From MS024-2A sp965656215 (lineage in GTDB: Bacteria > Bacteroidota > Bacteroidia > Flavobacteriales > Flavobacteriaceae): 64,000 nucleotides of DNA. Positions 1 to 8,953 of the stretch are shown here, in pieces (position 1 is the stretch's first letter; each line of letters begins with the position of its first letter). The notes below the pieces were generated by a model that had not been told where the DNA came from, did no database searches, and saw only the letters and a program-made list of their open reading frames with translations. A program made the translations under genes and the position numbers. Where the stretch lies: the NCBI GenBank assembly GCA_965656215.1, contig CBFHJD010000002.1:31577-95576 (forward strand), in the 5' to 3' direction.

Positions 1-649
1 GTTTGCTAATATTTCGTTGAAAGTTGATCCCCCAAGTTTTATTTTCTCCGCCATTGAAACGAATAGATCTAAGTGGAATAGCAAATTCAGCACTCCATCC
101 GTAATCGCCTTTTTCTGTCTTCACTTCCCAAGAAGCGTCCCAGTTAATGTTTGTACCTCCTACAACTCCTCCTTGCTGACGATTGGCACTAAAATTCCCT
201 TCACCTTCATTGTCAATTTGAGCATCGTATTCCATGCCGTCTGCATTGGTTCCAAAAAGAAATCCATTCTGCTGATCATTGTAGGTATCAATAATAAATA
301 GAAAACTATCGTCGTCATTTAAATCTGCGTCTCTACGAGAATCTGAAACTACGATTTGGTCTGGAGCAGAGTCGTAACAGACCACAGCTACATATAAGTT
401 CTTTGAAGTATAGGCTACTCGAATCACTGTTTTTTCAGAGGCAGTAGCACCGTAATTTGGCTTGATTTGTTGCAACTCTTGAATGGGTAAAACCTCTTTC
501 CAAAGAGCTTCTCCCAATATGTTACCATCAACAAGAGGTTCTTCTTTTAAAACGGTTGCGTTAAAATTTAAATTTTTATTGGGGTTACTGTTTTGAGGAA
601 AAACGGTAAAAAAACTCAATAATGTGGTAAGTAAAACAGCACTTTTCAA
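1..649 (-). CDS. DUF5916-type protein, N-terminal CBM9-like part (partial)
   Basis: The reading frame is open from a TTG at 647-649 to the left edge, so only about 216 N-terminal codons are visible. An in-frame stop lies about 30 bases upstream with no ATG between, which makes TTG the likely start. The protein opens with a signal peptide (KSAVLLTTLLSFFTVFPQ). It continues as a family-9 carbohydrate-binding-like beta-sandwich, with stretches such as DGNILGEALWKEV, DDDSFLFIIDTYND, GYGWSAEFAIPL-like wording and WGINFQRNI. In the Bacteroidota this fold usually precedes a DUF5916 outer-membrane beta-barrel of about 600 more residues, which would lie outside the window. The substrate is unknown. 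It is transcribed away from the M20 peptidase gene. The family call is by recognition only. Confidence 0.7.
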   Translation of the reverse strand, partial: MKSAVLLTTLLSFFTVFPQNSNPNKNLNFNATVLKEEPLVDGNILGEALWKEVLPIQELQQIKPNYGATASEKTVIRVAYTSKNLYVAVVCYDSAPDQIVVSDSRRDADLNDDDSFLFIIDTYNDQQNGFLFGTNADGMEYDAQIDNEGEGNFSANRQQGGVVGGTNINWDASWEVKTEKGDYGWSAEFAIPLRSIRFNGGENKTWGINFQRNISK

Positions 650-722
650 TTTGTTTGTTTTTTTTAGAAAGACAAATTAATAATAAATTAGATAGTTTGT
701 TATCATTTGAGTTAGTGTTTTC

Positions 723-730
723 TATATTTG
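723..730 (+). promoter_or_regulatory. Candidate -7 box for the M20 peptidase gene
   Basis: TATATTTG matches the Bacteroidota -7 consensus TAnnTTTG. It lies 28 bases before the ATG at 759. A TTTG at 696-699 could serve as the -33 element, but the 23-base spacing is longer than usual. Confidence 0.4.
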
Positions 731-758
731 ATATTCTAGGGACCATACAATCCGAACT

Positions 759-2264
759 ATGAAAATTACTACTTTCGCTATATTATTAAACCTTTTACTC
801 GTTTTTCAACTTAAAGCCCAGCGTTCATTTGAGGCTACAGCCAGAACTATTGGTTTGGAAAGTATTTCAGAGTTTCGAAATTTTTTGGCACTAGCAAACG
901 ATGCTGCTCTTCCCGAAGATATTGTACACAACATTTCATGGGCTCAAACACAATTGCAAAATTTAGGTTTTGAGGTTGAAACACTTGAAACGACTGCACT
1001 TCCTCTATTACTGGCAAAGCAAAACTATAAAAAGGGAAGGTCTACTTTGGCCTTTTATATGCATTTGGATGGTCAAGGTATAGATCGCACAAAATGGAAT
1101 CAGCAGAATCCTTATGTTGCGGTATTAAAAGAAAAAAGTGCCAAAGGTTTTAAAGAGATTTCATGGGACAGGCTAGAAGAAAAAGAGGTTGATAATTATC
1201 GAATATTTGCCCGTTCAAGCTCAGATGACAAAGGACCTTTTGTAATGCTACTAACTGCACTTAAGCATCTTAATAAAATTGGAAAAAGTCCAGAGTTTAA
1301 TATTAAAATGATCTTGGATTTTGAGGAGGAAAAAAGTTCTCCAGGCTTACCTGAGGCGGTAGAAAAATATAAAGACCAGTTGGTAGCGGATATGCTTTTA
1401 ATTTTAGACGGCCCCGTTCACTCTTCTGGAAAACCAACCTTGGTTTTTGGTAATCGCGGAATAGCGACCTTGACCTTAACTAGCTTTGGTCCTTTAATGC
1501 CCCAACATAGTGGTCATTACGGAAACTATATTCCTAATCCAGCGTTGGATTTATCTCGTGCACTTGCTTCCATGAAAGACGAACAAGGAAGAGTAGTCAT
1601 TCCTGGTTTTTACAAGGGAATAACCATAGGTGCTGCAACAAAGAAAATTTTAGAGGGAGTTCCTTCTGAAGAAAAATCAATTAAAGAGCGTACCCAAACC
1701 AAAAGGAATGATCGTGTAGGGACCACCTATCAAGAATCGATACAGTATCCCTCTTTGAATATAAGAGGAATGCAAAGCGGATGGGTAGGAAAACAAGCCC
1801 GAACTATTGTTCCTGCAACGGCAACTGCTGAGTTGGACATTCGATTAGTATTGGAAAGTGATCCTTACCAATTAATCGACGGAGTTAAATCTCATTTAGA
1901 GGGACAAGCATTCACAGTACTGGATCATATTCCATCTAAAGAGGAGCGTATGGATTATGACAAAATCATACAGATGAATTACAAAGTAGCATATCCTGCG
2001 TTTAGAACCAATACAGAGTCAAAAGAAGGGAAATGGCTAAACTCTCTTCTGACCGAATACTACAATGAAAAACCAGTAGTCATAAGAACAAGTGGTGGTT
2101 CAGTCCCCATTTCTCCCTTTGTGAACCAATTGGGTGTACCTGCAATAGGAGTTCCAACAGTTAATTTAGACAACAACCAACACAGTCCCAATGAAAATTT
2201 ACGCATAGGGAATTATCTTATGGGTATTGAAACTTTCTTGGCTATTCTCTCCACTCGATTTTAG
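759..2264 (+). CDS. Secreted M20 family metallopeptidase
   Basis: A 501-residue zinc peptidase of the M20/M25/M40 clan. Residues 1-20 form a signal peptide ending LKAQ, so it acts in the periplasm or outside the cell. The metal and catalytic pattern is visible: MHLDGQG around H102 and D104, SSSDDKGP around D156-D157, and DFEEEKSS at 187-194. The lid/dimerisation domain follows from about 230 to 380, and the C-terminal half holds RTSGGSVPI and a late histidine in NNQHSPNEN. Family members cleave dipeptides or acylated amino acids, and the true substrate cannot be read from sequence. It ends three bases before the convergent symporter gene. Confidence 0.85.
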   Translation: MKITTFAILLNLLLVFQLKAQRSFEATARTIGLESISEFRNFLALANDAALPEDIVHNISWAQTQLQNLGFEVETLETTALPLLLAKQNYKKGRSTLAFYMHLDGQGIDRTKWNQQNPYVAVLKEKSAKGFKEISWDRLEEKEVDNYRIFARSSSDDKGPFVMLLTALKHLNKIGKSPEFNIKMILDFEEEKSSPGLPEAVEKYKDQLVADMLLILDGPVHSSGKPTLVFGNRGIATLTLTSFGPLMPQHSGHYGNYIPNPALDLSRALASMKDEQGRVVIPGFYKGITIGAATKKILEGVPSEEKSIKERTQTKRNDRVGTTYQESIQYPSLNIRGMQSGWVGKQARTIVPATATAELDIRLVLESDPYQLIDGVKSHLEGQAFTVLDHIPSKEERMDYDKIIQMNYKVAYPAFRTNTESKEGKWLNSLLTEYYNEKPVVIRTSGGSVPISPFVNQLGVPAIGVPTVNLDNNQHSPNENLRIGNYLMGIETFLAILSTRF

Positions 2265-2267
2265 ATT

Positions 2268-3887
2268 TTATTTTCCGTTAAACCAGATCATTACAAAAAC
2301 AACTACCAGAACCACGAAGAGGGATACGGCAATATCTTTCCAATCGAAGGTAGCTCTAGAAATTTTCTTTTCTTCTGCTGTAACGGTCCCTAAAGTAAGA
2401 TTTATTACTTTTTCTGCTACGGGAGGAGTAGTAGCAAGGCTTACCCCAACAATAACCAGTATGCAAAACAGAAAAAACCATGCTCCAAATGAAAGGTAAT
2501 TCATAGTTCCAAGGCTGTGTAAAAAACTTCCAGGATGGAGTGACTCACTATTGATTTCCAAAAAGATTCTTCCAAACCCAATAATAAATCCGAGAATTAA
2601 AGTCACATAAGCTCCTTGTGCATTGATTCGTTTGTGCGCGATTCCCATAATGAAAACTGCTGCTATGGGGGGAGCAATATAGGTTTGTACAGATTGCAGA
2701 TATTCATAGAGTACCCCTGATATATTCGCCATAATAGGAATCCAAAAAATACCAATAATCACAACGACTACTGTTGCAATTTGACCTGTTCGAACCAATT
2801 TTTTTTCAGGTGCTTCTGGGCGTAATTTTTTATAAATATCTACTGTAAATAAAGTGGATACGGAATTAAAAACAGAAGCCAAAGAACTCATCAGTGCTGC
2901 TAACAGTCCTGCGGCAACTAAACCTCTTAGTCCAGCAGGTAATAAATTACTCATCAATACAGGGAAAGCTTCGTCAGCATTTTCCCAATGAAGTTCTCCT
3001 CGCATTTTAAGTGTTAGTGCGATAACTCCTGGGATCAAAAATAAAAACACGGGTAGTAATTTCATCAAAGCCCCAAAAATAGTTCCACGCCTACCTTCTT
3101 TTATGTTTTTGGCTGTGAGTGTTCTTTGAACTATGTACTGGTCTGTACACCAATACCATATTCCCACTATGGTACTTGAAATGAATAAAGAAGGCCAGGG
3201 AAAATCAGGGTCTGAGGCGGGTCTCCACATGTTTAAATATTCTGGAGTGACCGTTGCTTTCATGCTTTCCCAGCCTCCAACACGATCCAGTCCAATATAA
3301 GTTAAAACAGCTGCTCCTACAATTAAAACCATGGCTTGCAAGGTTTCTGTATAAACAACAGCTCTCATTCCACCCAAAACAGTATAAATTCCAGTTAAAA
3401 TAACAGTTGCAATTGCCCCAGTCCAAAAATCTATTCCCAGTAAGGCGGATACTACCACACCACCCGCATATATTGTTACGGATATTTTAGTCAATACGTA
3501 GGCTACAATTGAAAAAATAGAAAGAATCCATCGCAAGCGTGAATCAAAACGCTTTTCTAAAAATTCAGGCATGGTAAAAACCCCTGCTCTTTGATAAAAA
3601 GGCAAAAACACCCAACCTAAAATGAGAACAATCCAGGCGTGAATTTCATAGATCAACATGGGTAATTTATCACTAGCTCCTGCACCCGCAAGACCAACAA
3701 CATGCTCTGATCCAATATTAGAAGCAAAAATGGAGGCACCTACTACAAACCAGCCAACGTTTCTGCCTGCTAGGAAATAATCCTCTGTATCTTCTTTTTT
3801 GTTTCGAATAACCCAAATAGCTATACCCGCCAATATGGCAAAATAAATTACAATAGAAATCCAATCCAATAATTCTAATGTTTGCAT
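2268..3887 (-). CDS. SSS-family Na+/sugar symporter, probably for L-arabinose
   Basis: A 539-residue polytopic membrane protein with about 13-14 hydrophobic segments. It belongs to the sodium:solute symporter family (vSGLT type), shown by the N-terminal YFLAGRNVGWFVVGASIFAS, the following GSEHVVGLAGAGA, and the central WWCTDQ-like WYWCTDQYIVQR signature. It is the last gene of the arabinose operon, 31 bases after the mutarotase gene. That position makes L-arabinose the likely cargo, although the sequence alone only supports a sugar or polyol. It would import free arabinose from the periplasm using the sodium gradient, a common mode in marine bacteria. Regulation is presumably by AraR from the upstream operator. 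Confidence 0.85.
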   Translation of the reverse strand: MQTLELLDWISIVIYFAILAGIAIWVIRNKKEDTEDYFLAGRNVGWFVVGASIFASNIGSEHVVGLAGAGASDKLPMLIYEIHAWIVLILGWVFLPFYQRAGVFTMPEFLEKRFDSRLRWILSIFSIVAYVLTKISVTIYAGGVVVSALLGIDFWTGAIATVILTGIYTVLGGMRAVVYTETLQAMVLIVGAAVLTYIGLDRVGGWESMKATVTPEYLNMWRPASDPDFPWPSLFISSTIVGIWYWCTDQYIVQRTLTAKNIKEGRRGTIFGALMKLLPVFLFLIPGVIALTLKMRGELHWENADEAFPVLMSNLLPAGLRGLVAAGLLAALMSSLASVFNSVSTLFTVDIYKKLRPEAPEKKLVRTGQIATVVVVIIGIFWIPIMANISGVLYEYLQSVQTYIAPPIAAVFIMGIAHKRINAQGAYVTLILGFIIGFGRIFLEINSESLHPGSFLHSLGTMNYLSFGAWFFLFCILVIVGVSLATTPPVAEKVINLTLGTVTAEEKKISRATFDWKDIAVSLFVVLVVVFVMIWFNGK

Positions 3888-3917
3888 AATGTTGTTTTAA
3901 GAAAATTTATTTACAAG

Positions 3918-5054
3918 TTAGTTTGAAAATTTAAATATAGTTTTAGAAGAATACTCTTCTCCTGGGTTCAAAACAACCGAGGGAAACGAGGGCTCATTTG
4001 GTGAATTTGGATAATGTTGTGTTTCTAAACATAAACCTGATCGATGACCATAAAACGAACTTGAATTTTTCTTTGGAAGTGTACCGTCTAAAAAATTCCC
4101 TGAATAAAACTGAATTCCAGGTTCATCAGTAAGGACTTCCATTTGAATACCTGAAACAGCATGCTTTACTAAAGCTGCAGTTCGAAGTCCGGTGCCTTGA
4201 TCATTTAGTACCCAACAATGATCATAACCTAGCCCCCGTAGCAGCTGAATTTCTTTATTTTCAATATCCTTTCCGATGGTCTTGAATGTTTTGAAGTCGA
4301 AAGCAGTTCCCCCTACTGTTTCAATTTCACCTGTTGGGATTAGGGTTTCGTCTACAGGTAGATAAGCATCTGCATTGATCAGTAACTCGTGATTGAGAAT
4401 ATCCTCTTCTTCCCCCAAATTGAAATATGAGTGTTGTGTAAGATTGAGTACTGTAGAGTGGTCTGTTGTTGCTTTATATGTAACTGCTAAACTATTATCT
4501 TGTGTGAGTGTATAGGTTACTTCTACGGTAAGATTCCCTGGATAACCTTCTTCTCCGTCCGTGCTAAGATAGTAGAGCTTCAATCGAGCTCCTTCCTCAA
4601 GGAGTTCCGTTTCAGCAGTCCAAAGAACTTTATCAAAGCCTTTATTTCCTCCATGTAGATGGTTTTTACCATCGTTTTGGACTAAAGTATATTCTTTATT
4701 GTTAAGACTGAATTTACCCTCTGCAATCCGATTTCCATAGCGTCCAATTAAAGCACCAAAGTAAGGGTTGCTTTTTTCATATTGAAGGAGGGTATCGTAT
4801 CCCAACACAACATCTTTAGGTCTTCCCAAAGCATTAGGAACCTCTAAGCTAGTAATGATACCACCATAAGTTATGATTTGGACCTTCATTCCAGATAGAT
4901 TGGATAGGGTGTAACGCTCAACAGGTTTTCCGTCTTTAGTTTCTCCAAAATGATCTTTATGAATTATAAAGTCTTGTTTTGGGGTTGTGTTACAACTGGA
5001 TATTGCCATTACAAAAAGAAGTGAAACAACTATTTTTTTTATCGTTAAATACAT
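3918..5054 (-). CDS. galM: Aldose 1-epimerase (mutarotase), lipoprotein
   Basis: A 378-residue mutarotase that interconverts alpha and beta anomers of aldoses. It carries a lipoprotein signal (VVSLLFVMAISSC, Cys21), so it is probably tethered in the periplasm rather than cytoplasmic as in E. coli GalM. Family hallmarks are GRYGNRIAEGKF, NHLHGG (H132, H134), TQHSYFNLGE with the catalytic acid H208, GYDHCWVL, and LETQHYPNSPN with the catalytic base E344. It sits between araA and the symporter gene with 15 and 30 base spacers, so it is very likely co-transcribed. Its job would be to supply the anomer of arabinose preferred by the transporter or isomerase, which is inferred from context. Confidence 0.9.
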   Translation of the reverse strand: MYLTIKKIVVSLLFVMAISSCNTTPKQDFIIHKDHFGETKDGKPVERYTLSNLSGMKVQIITYGGIITSLEVPNALGRPKDVVLGYDTLLQYEKSNPYFGALIGRYGNRIAEGKFSLNNKEYTLVQNDGKNHLHGGNKGFDKVLWTAETELLEEGARLKLYYLSTDGEEGYPGNLTVEVTYTLTQDNSLAVTYKATTDHSTVLNLTQHSYFNLGEEEDILNHELLINADAYLPVDETLIPTGEIETVGGTAFDFKTFKTIGKDIENKEIQLLRGLGYDHCWVLNDQGTGLRTAALVKHAVSGIQMEVLTDEPGIQFYSGNFLDGTLPKKNSSSFYGHRSGLCLETQHYPNSPNEPSFPSVVLNPGEEYSSKTIFKFSN

Positions 5055-5069
5055 TTGATCAATTGGTTT

Positions 5070-6554
5070 TTATTGTTGATTTAAAGCTGCCATTGTTACT
5101 TTAAAATTTCTTAGTTCTGTATTCTGGTCAATTACCAGTAGTTCAATATTCGTCATTTCTGCCAGATCTTCAATAGTTTCTGTATTTAAAGCTTGAGAGA
5201 AGACCGTATGATGAGCACCCCCTGCGAGCATCCAAGCTTTTGTTGCGATCTCCAAATTGGGCTTACAGTCCCATAAAACCCTAGCAACAGGAAGTTGTGG
5301 TAGGAATTCTGTAATGGGTAAGGCATCCACCTCATTAAGGATAAAACGAAAACGGTTTCCTAAATCTACTAATGTAAGGTTTATTGCCTCTCCTGCTGGT
5401 GCGTTAAAAACCAAACGTACAGGATCTTGTTTCCCTCCAATACTTAATGGATGGATTTCACAGCTAGGTTGTTTTTCAGCAATTGAGGGGCAGATTTCTA
5501 ACATATGAGATCCAAGGACTAATGATCTTTTTTCATTGAAATGATAGGTGTAGTCTTCCATAAAAGAGGTGCCACCTTTTAAACCAATCGACATGACTTT
5601 TAATACACGAGTAAGAGCGGCTGTTTTCCAATCGCCTTCCCCTCCAAAACCATATCCATCTTCCATCAGACGCTGTGCAGCAATGCCTGGTAATTGTTTT
5701 AGTTCTCCTAAATTTTCAAATGTATCTGTAAAAGCCTTAAAATTTCCCCGTTCTAAAATGCGCCTTAAGGCTAATTCAATTTCAGCAGCATCATAAAGGG
5801 ATTGTCGCATGTCACCCCCTTCTTTAAGTTGGTTTTCTAGCGTATAGGATTCCTCGTATTCTTTCATTAAGCTTGTAACTTCTTTAGATGAAAGAGTTTT
5901 AATTTCTCTAACAATATCGGATGCGTCTAAGGAGTTTACAGAAAAACCGAATTGAATTTGAGCTTCAACCTTGTCTCCTTCTGTAACAGCAACCTCACGC
6001 ATATTATCACCGAATCGACATACTTTCAGGTTTTGCATTTCATAATAACCCAATGCAGCACGCGTCCAATATCCAATGGATTGTTGTATGGTTTCATTCT
6101 GCCAGTGTCCTACTACCGTTTTTCTTTTGATGCCAAGCCGCGTTAAAATATGACCAAATTCTCGATCGCCATGTGCTGACTGATTGAGATTCATAAAGTC
6201 CATATTGATGGTTGACCAGGGAATTTCATTATTAAACTGAGTATGTAAATGGAGTAGGGGCAGTTGTAATTTTTTAAGTCCATTGATCCACATTTTTGCA
6301 GGTGAGAAGGTGTGCATCCAAGCAATGACTCCAATACAGTCTTCATTTGAAGATGCTTCTGCGCAAACTTGAGTTATTTCCTCTTGTGTTTTTAAGATGG
6401 GTTGATACACGATTTCAAAAGGGATATGTTGGGAGTTATTAAGCCCTTCTATAACCTTTTTCGCATTGTTACTTACTTGGTTGAGGGTTTCTTGACCATA
6501 TAAATGTTGTGTTCCAGTAAGGAACCATATTTTTTTATTGAGCAGTTCTTTCAT
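5070..6554 (-). CDS. araA: L-arabinose isomerase
   Basis: Converts L-arabinose to L-ribulose (EC 5.3.1.4), the first cytoplasmic step of the pathway. The length of 494 residues is normal. The manganese-binding and catalytic residues sit exactly where the E. coli numbering predicts: E306 in FGGEGDWKTA, E333 in SFMEDYTYHF and H350 in GSHMLEICP. H448-H449 in GGAHHTVFSQ supply the last ligand. The N-terminal part holds IAWMHTFSPAKMWI and LLHLHTQFN, typical of the family. It lies 9 bases downstream of araD and 15 bases upstream of the mutarotase gene, in one operon. Nothing is missing, and the function is well supported. Confidence 0.97.
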   Translation of the reverse strand: MKELLNKKIWFLTGTQHLYGQETLNQVSNNAKKVIEGLNNSQHIPFEIVYQPILKTQEEITQVCAEASSNEDCIGVIAWMHTFSPAKMWINGLKKLQLPLLHLHTQFNNEIPWSTINMDFMNLNQSAHGDREFGHILTRLGIKRKTVVGHWQNETIQQSIGYWTRAALGYYEMQNLKVCRFGDNMREVAVTEGDKVEAQIQFGFSVNSLDASDIVREIKTLSSKEVTSLMKEYEESYTLENQLKEGGDMRQSLYDAAEIELALRRILERGNFKAFTDTFENLGELKQLPGIAAQRLMEDGYGFGGEGDWKTAALTRVLKVMSIGLKGGTSFMEDYTYHFNEKRSLVLGSHMLEICPSIAEKQPSCEIHPLSIGGKQDPVRLVFNAPAGEAINLTLVDLGNRFRFILNEVDALPITEFLPQLPVARVLWDCKPNLEIATKAWMLAGGAHHTVFSQALNTETIEDLAEMTNIELLVIDQNTELRNFKVTMAALNQQ

Positions 6555-6563
6555 GTAATTCTG

Positions 6564-7265
6564 TTATTGTCCGTAGTAAGCATCTTTGCCGTGTTTACGA
6601 TTGTAGTGTTTTTTAATTAAAGATTCTTTTAAACGAGTAGCTTTTGGATTGATTTGTAAGGTAAGGTAAGCCATGTGTGCAATTTCTTCCAACACACGAG
6701 CATTATATACGGCCTTTGCTGCATTTTTTCCCCAGCAAAAAGGACCGTGATTTCCAATGAGTATCATCTCAACCTGTTTGGGGTCAAGCTTTCTTTCTTT
6801 AAAGCAGTCTAGAATCTGTATTCCTGTATTGTGTTCGTAATTTCCCTTGATTAGATCGTCTCGCATAGGATTTGCACAAGGGATATCTTCGGTCAAATGA
6901 TCAGCGTGTGTGGTTCCAAAAACAGGAATATCTTGTTGGGCCTGTGCCCAAGAAACCGAGTAAAGCGCATGGGTGTGTGCAATGCCTCCAATACCCTCCC
7001 AGTGTTTGTATAAATACGCATGGGTTTTGGTGTCTGACGAAGGTTTCAAGGTTCCTTCTACGATCTTATTTTCAAAATCAACAACAACCATATCCTCAGC
7101 CTTTAGGTCTTCATAAGGAACACCAGAAGGTTTAATTGCGAACAGCTTTTGCTCTCGATCAACCGAACTTACATTTCCAAAAGTATAAACCACCAAGCCC
7201 AATGAATTAAGCTCTAAATTAGCTTTATAACACTCTTGCTTTAATTTTTTAAATTTTGAATTCAT
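6564..7265 (-). CDS. araD: L-ribulose-5-phosphate 4-epimerase
   Basis: Epimerises L-ribulose 5-phosphate to D-xylulose 5-phosphate (EC 5.1.3.4), joining the pathway to the pentose phosphate route. The 233-residue length is standard for class II aldolase-fold epimerases. The zinc ligands are visible: H97 and H99 in GIAHTHALYS and H173 in GNHGPFCWG. The phosphate and catalytic region is in SSDTKTHAY (D78), and the N-terminus has TFGNVSSVD. The C-terminal tail ends DAYYGQ, which in E. coli AraD carries the active-site tyrosine. It is separated by 6 bases from araB and by 9 from araA, so it is translated from the same messenger. Confidence 0.96.
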   Translation of the reverse strand: MNSKFKKLKQECYKANLELNSLGLVVYTFGNVSSVDREQKLFAIKPSGVPYEDLKAEDMVVVDFENKIVEGTLKPSSDTKTHAYLYKHWEGIGGIAHTHALYSVSWAQAQQDIPVFGTTHADHLTEDIPCANPMRDDLIKGNYEHNTGIQILDCFKERKLDPKQVEMILIGNHGPFCWGKNAAKAVYNARVLEEIAHMAYLTLQINPKATRLKESLIKKHYNRKHGKDAYYGQ

Positions 7266-7271
7266 AATAAT

Positions 7272-8942
7272 TTAATTAGGTGAAAGTTTATCAATGGAGA
7301 TTCCTAGCTCTTCATATTTATTCATCAAGTCTTTTAAAATCTCAACCTGAGAGGGGTTTGGGATATAAGTTATCATATAATCAGAGCCTAATTTACAACT
7401 TGCTTCAGTATATGACTCAAAAACACCGGCGGCAAGTGCAGCATAAATCCCAGCCCCTAGCGCAGGTGTTTGTTCTGATTCGGCGATTTGAACGGGTTTA
7501 TTCAGTGTATCCGCCAATATTTGCATGATAAAGCTTGATTTTTTAGCTACTCCACCAATACCTACAATTTGATCGATTTCAACACCTTCTTCTTCAAAAC
7601 GATTTACGATCGCTTTTGAACCAAAGCAGATAGAGAGTACTAAGGATAAGAATAGATGGGGAGCCGAAGTACCTAAATTGATGTTAGAAATGACTCCTTT
7701 TAAATTTTGATTTGCATCAGGAGTTCTTCTTCCATTAATCCAATCTAATGCAACGGGAAGGGTATCTTCTAAGGGTATGGAAGCTGCTGAGGCGGTAAGT
7801 CTTTGAATTAGCTTATGGTCAAATTCATGTTGCAATTCAATTTTTTGTTGATGGGTTAAGACGTTGGATTGGAGGACAATTTCAGTAAGGGGCCACTCCA
7901 ATACATTTTTAAACCACGCAAGTACATCTCCAAAAGCAGATTGACCCGCTTCAAGTCCTGTCATTCCTGGAATTACGGATCCATTAACTTGACCGCAAAT
8001 TCCTTTTACAGTTGTGGAGTTGTATTTTGGATTATTTGAAACCATGATATCACAGGTAGAAGTTCCCATTACTTTGACCAGTGATTTTTCTTTAATCCGT
8101 GCACCTACAGCACCAGCATGAGCATCAAAAGTCCCTACACTAACTAGAGTTTCCATAGAAAGCCCTAAACGGCCTGCCCAATAGGCAGATAAATTCCCGG
8201 CAGCAATATCTGAAGTATAAGTATCTTCGTATAAATTCTCTCGTAGTTTCTCTAAATAGGGGTCAAGTTGTGTTAAGAACTCCGTTGAAGGTAAACCATT
8301 CCATTCTGAGTGCCACATCGCTTTGTGTCCAGCTGCACATCGAGAGCGTTTGAATTTTTTTAAATCTTTATTTTCAATGAGTAGATAGGTTAAGTAATCA
8401 CAGTGTTCCATCCAGGTATAGGCGTGTTCTGTAATACTTTTATCTTCTCTAATAATGTGTAAGATTTTAGCCCAAAACCACTCTGAAGAATAAATTCCAC
8501 CCTCATATTTTAAGTAATCTATTCCTCCCCAATTCCGAACGAGTTTATTAATTTCCTCAGCTTCCCTCACCGCTGTATGATCTTTCCAAAGTACCATCAT
8601 GGCGTTTGGATTGTTTTTAAATTGTTCTTTAAAAGCCAAAGGCTGCCCCATGCTGTCAAGGGGAAGAGGGGAAGACCCCGTGGTATCAATTGCTATTGAT
8701 TTAATTTGTTTTAAATCAACTTCTGATTTTTCTATTACAGTTTTAATGGTATTCTCCAATCCCTCGATGTGATCTTGAGGGTGTTGTCTGAATTGATTTG
8801 CGATTGGATTGCAGTATTCTAATGATTTCCATCTCTTGTAATAATGTACCGCTGTTGCTTCTTCTTTACCGTTTGTAGTGTTTAAAAGTAAGGCTCTTAC
8901 AGAGTCAGTACCAAAATCTAAACCGATGACGTAGGAACTCAT
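7272..8942 (-). CDS. araB: Ribulokinase
   Basis: Phosphorylates L-ribulose with ATP (EC 2.7.1.16). The 556-residue protein is a FGGY-family kinase with the actin-like ATPase fold. The N-terminal phosphate-1 loop reads GLDFGTDSVRALL, and the C-terminal adenosine/phosphate-2 region includes IVGIGGVAKKSSFIMQILAD and TPALGAGIYAALAAG. VGTFDAHAGAVGA is the typical central FGGY segment. Length and order match the AraB-type ribulokinases rather than the shorter xylulokinases. It starts 11 bases after the arabinofuranosidase stop and precedes araD, as expected for an araBDA layout. Confidence 0.96.
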   Translation of the reverse strand: MSSYVIGLDFGTDSVRALLLNTTNGKEEATAVHYYKRWKSLEYCNPIANQFRQHPQDHIEGLENTIKTVIEKSEVDLKQIKSIAIDTTGSSPLPLDSMGQPLAFKEQFKNNPNAMMVLWKDHTAVREAEEINKLVRNWGGIDYLKYEGGIYSSEWFWAKILHIIREDKSITEHAYTWMEHCDYLTYLLIENKDLKKFKRSRCAAGHKAMWHSEWNGLPSTEFLTQLDPYLEKLRENLYEDTYTSDIAAGNLSAYWAGRLGLSMETLVSVGTFDAHAGAVGARIKEKSLVKVMGTSTCDIMVSNNPKYNSTTVKGICGQVNGSVIPGMTGLEAGQSAFGDVLAWFKNVLEWPLTEIVLQSNVLTHQQKIELQHEFDHKLIQRLTASAASIPLEDTLPVALDWINGRRTPDANQNLKGVISNINLGTSAPHLFLSLVLSICFGSKAIVNRFEEEGVEIDQIVGIGGVAKKSSFIMQILADTLNKPVQIAESEQTPALGAGIYAALAAGVFESYTEASCKLGSDYMITYIPNPSQVEILKDLMNKYEELGISIDKLSPN

Positions 8943-8953
8943 GATTAACTTTT

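Noticed and set aside
17..301. Plus-strand 94-codon frame at the left edge
   Set aside because: It is antisense to the DUF5916-type gene, which reads well with a signal peptide and conserved wording.
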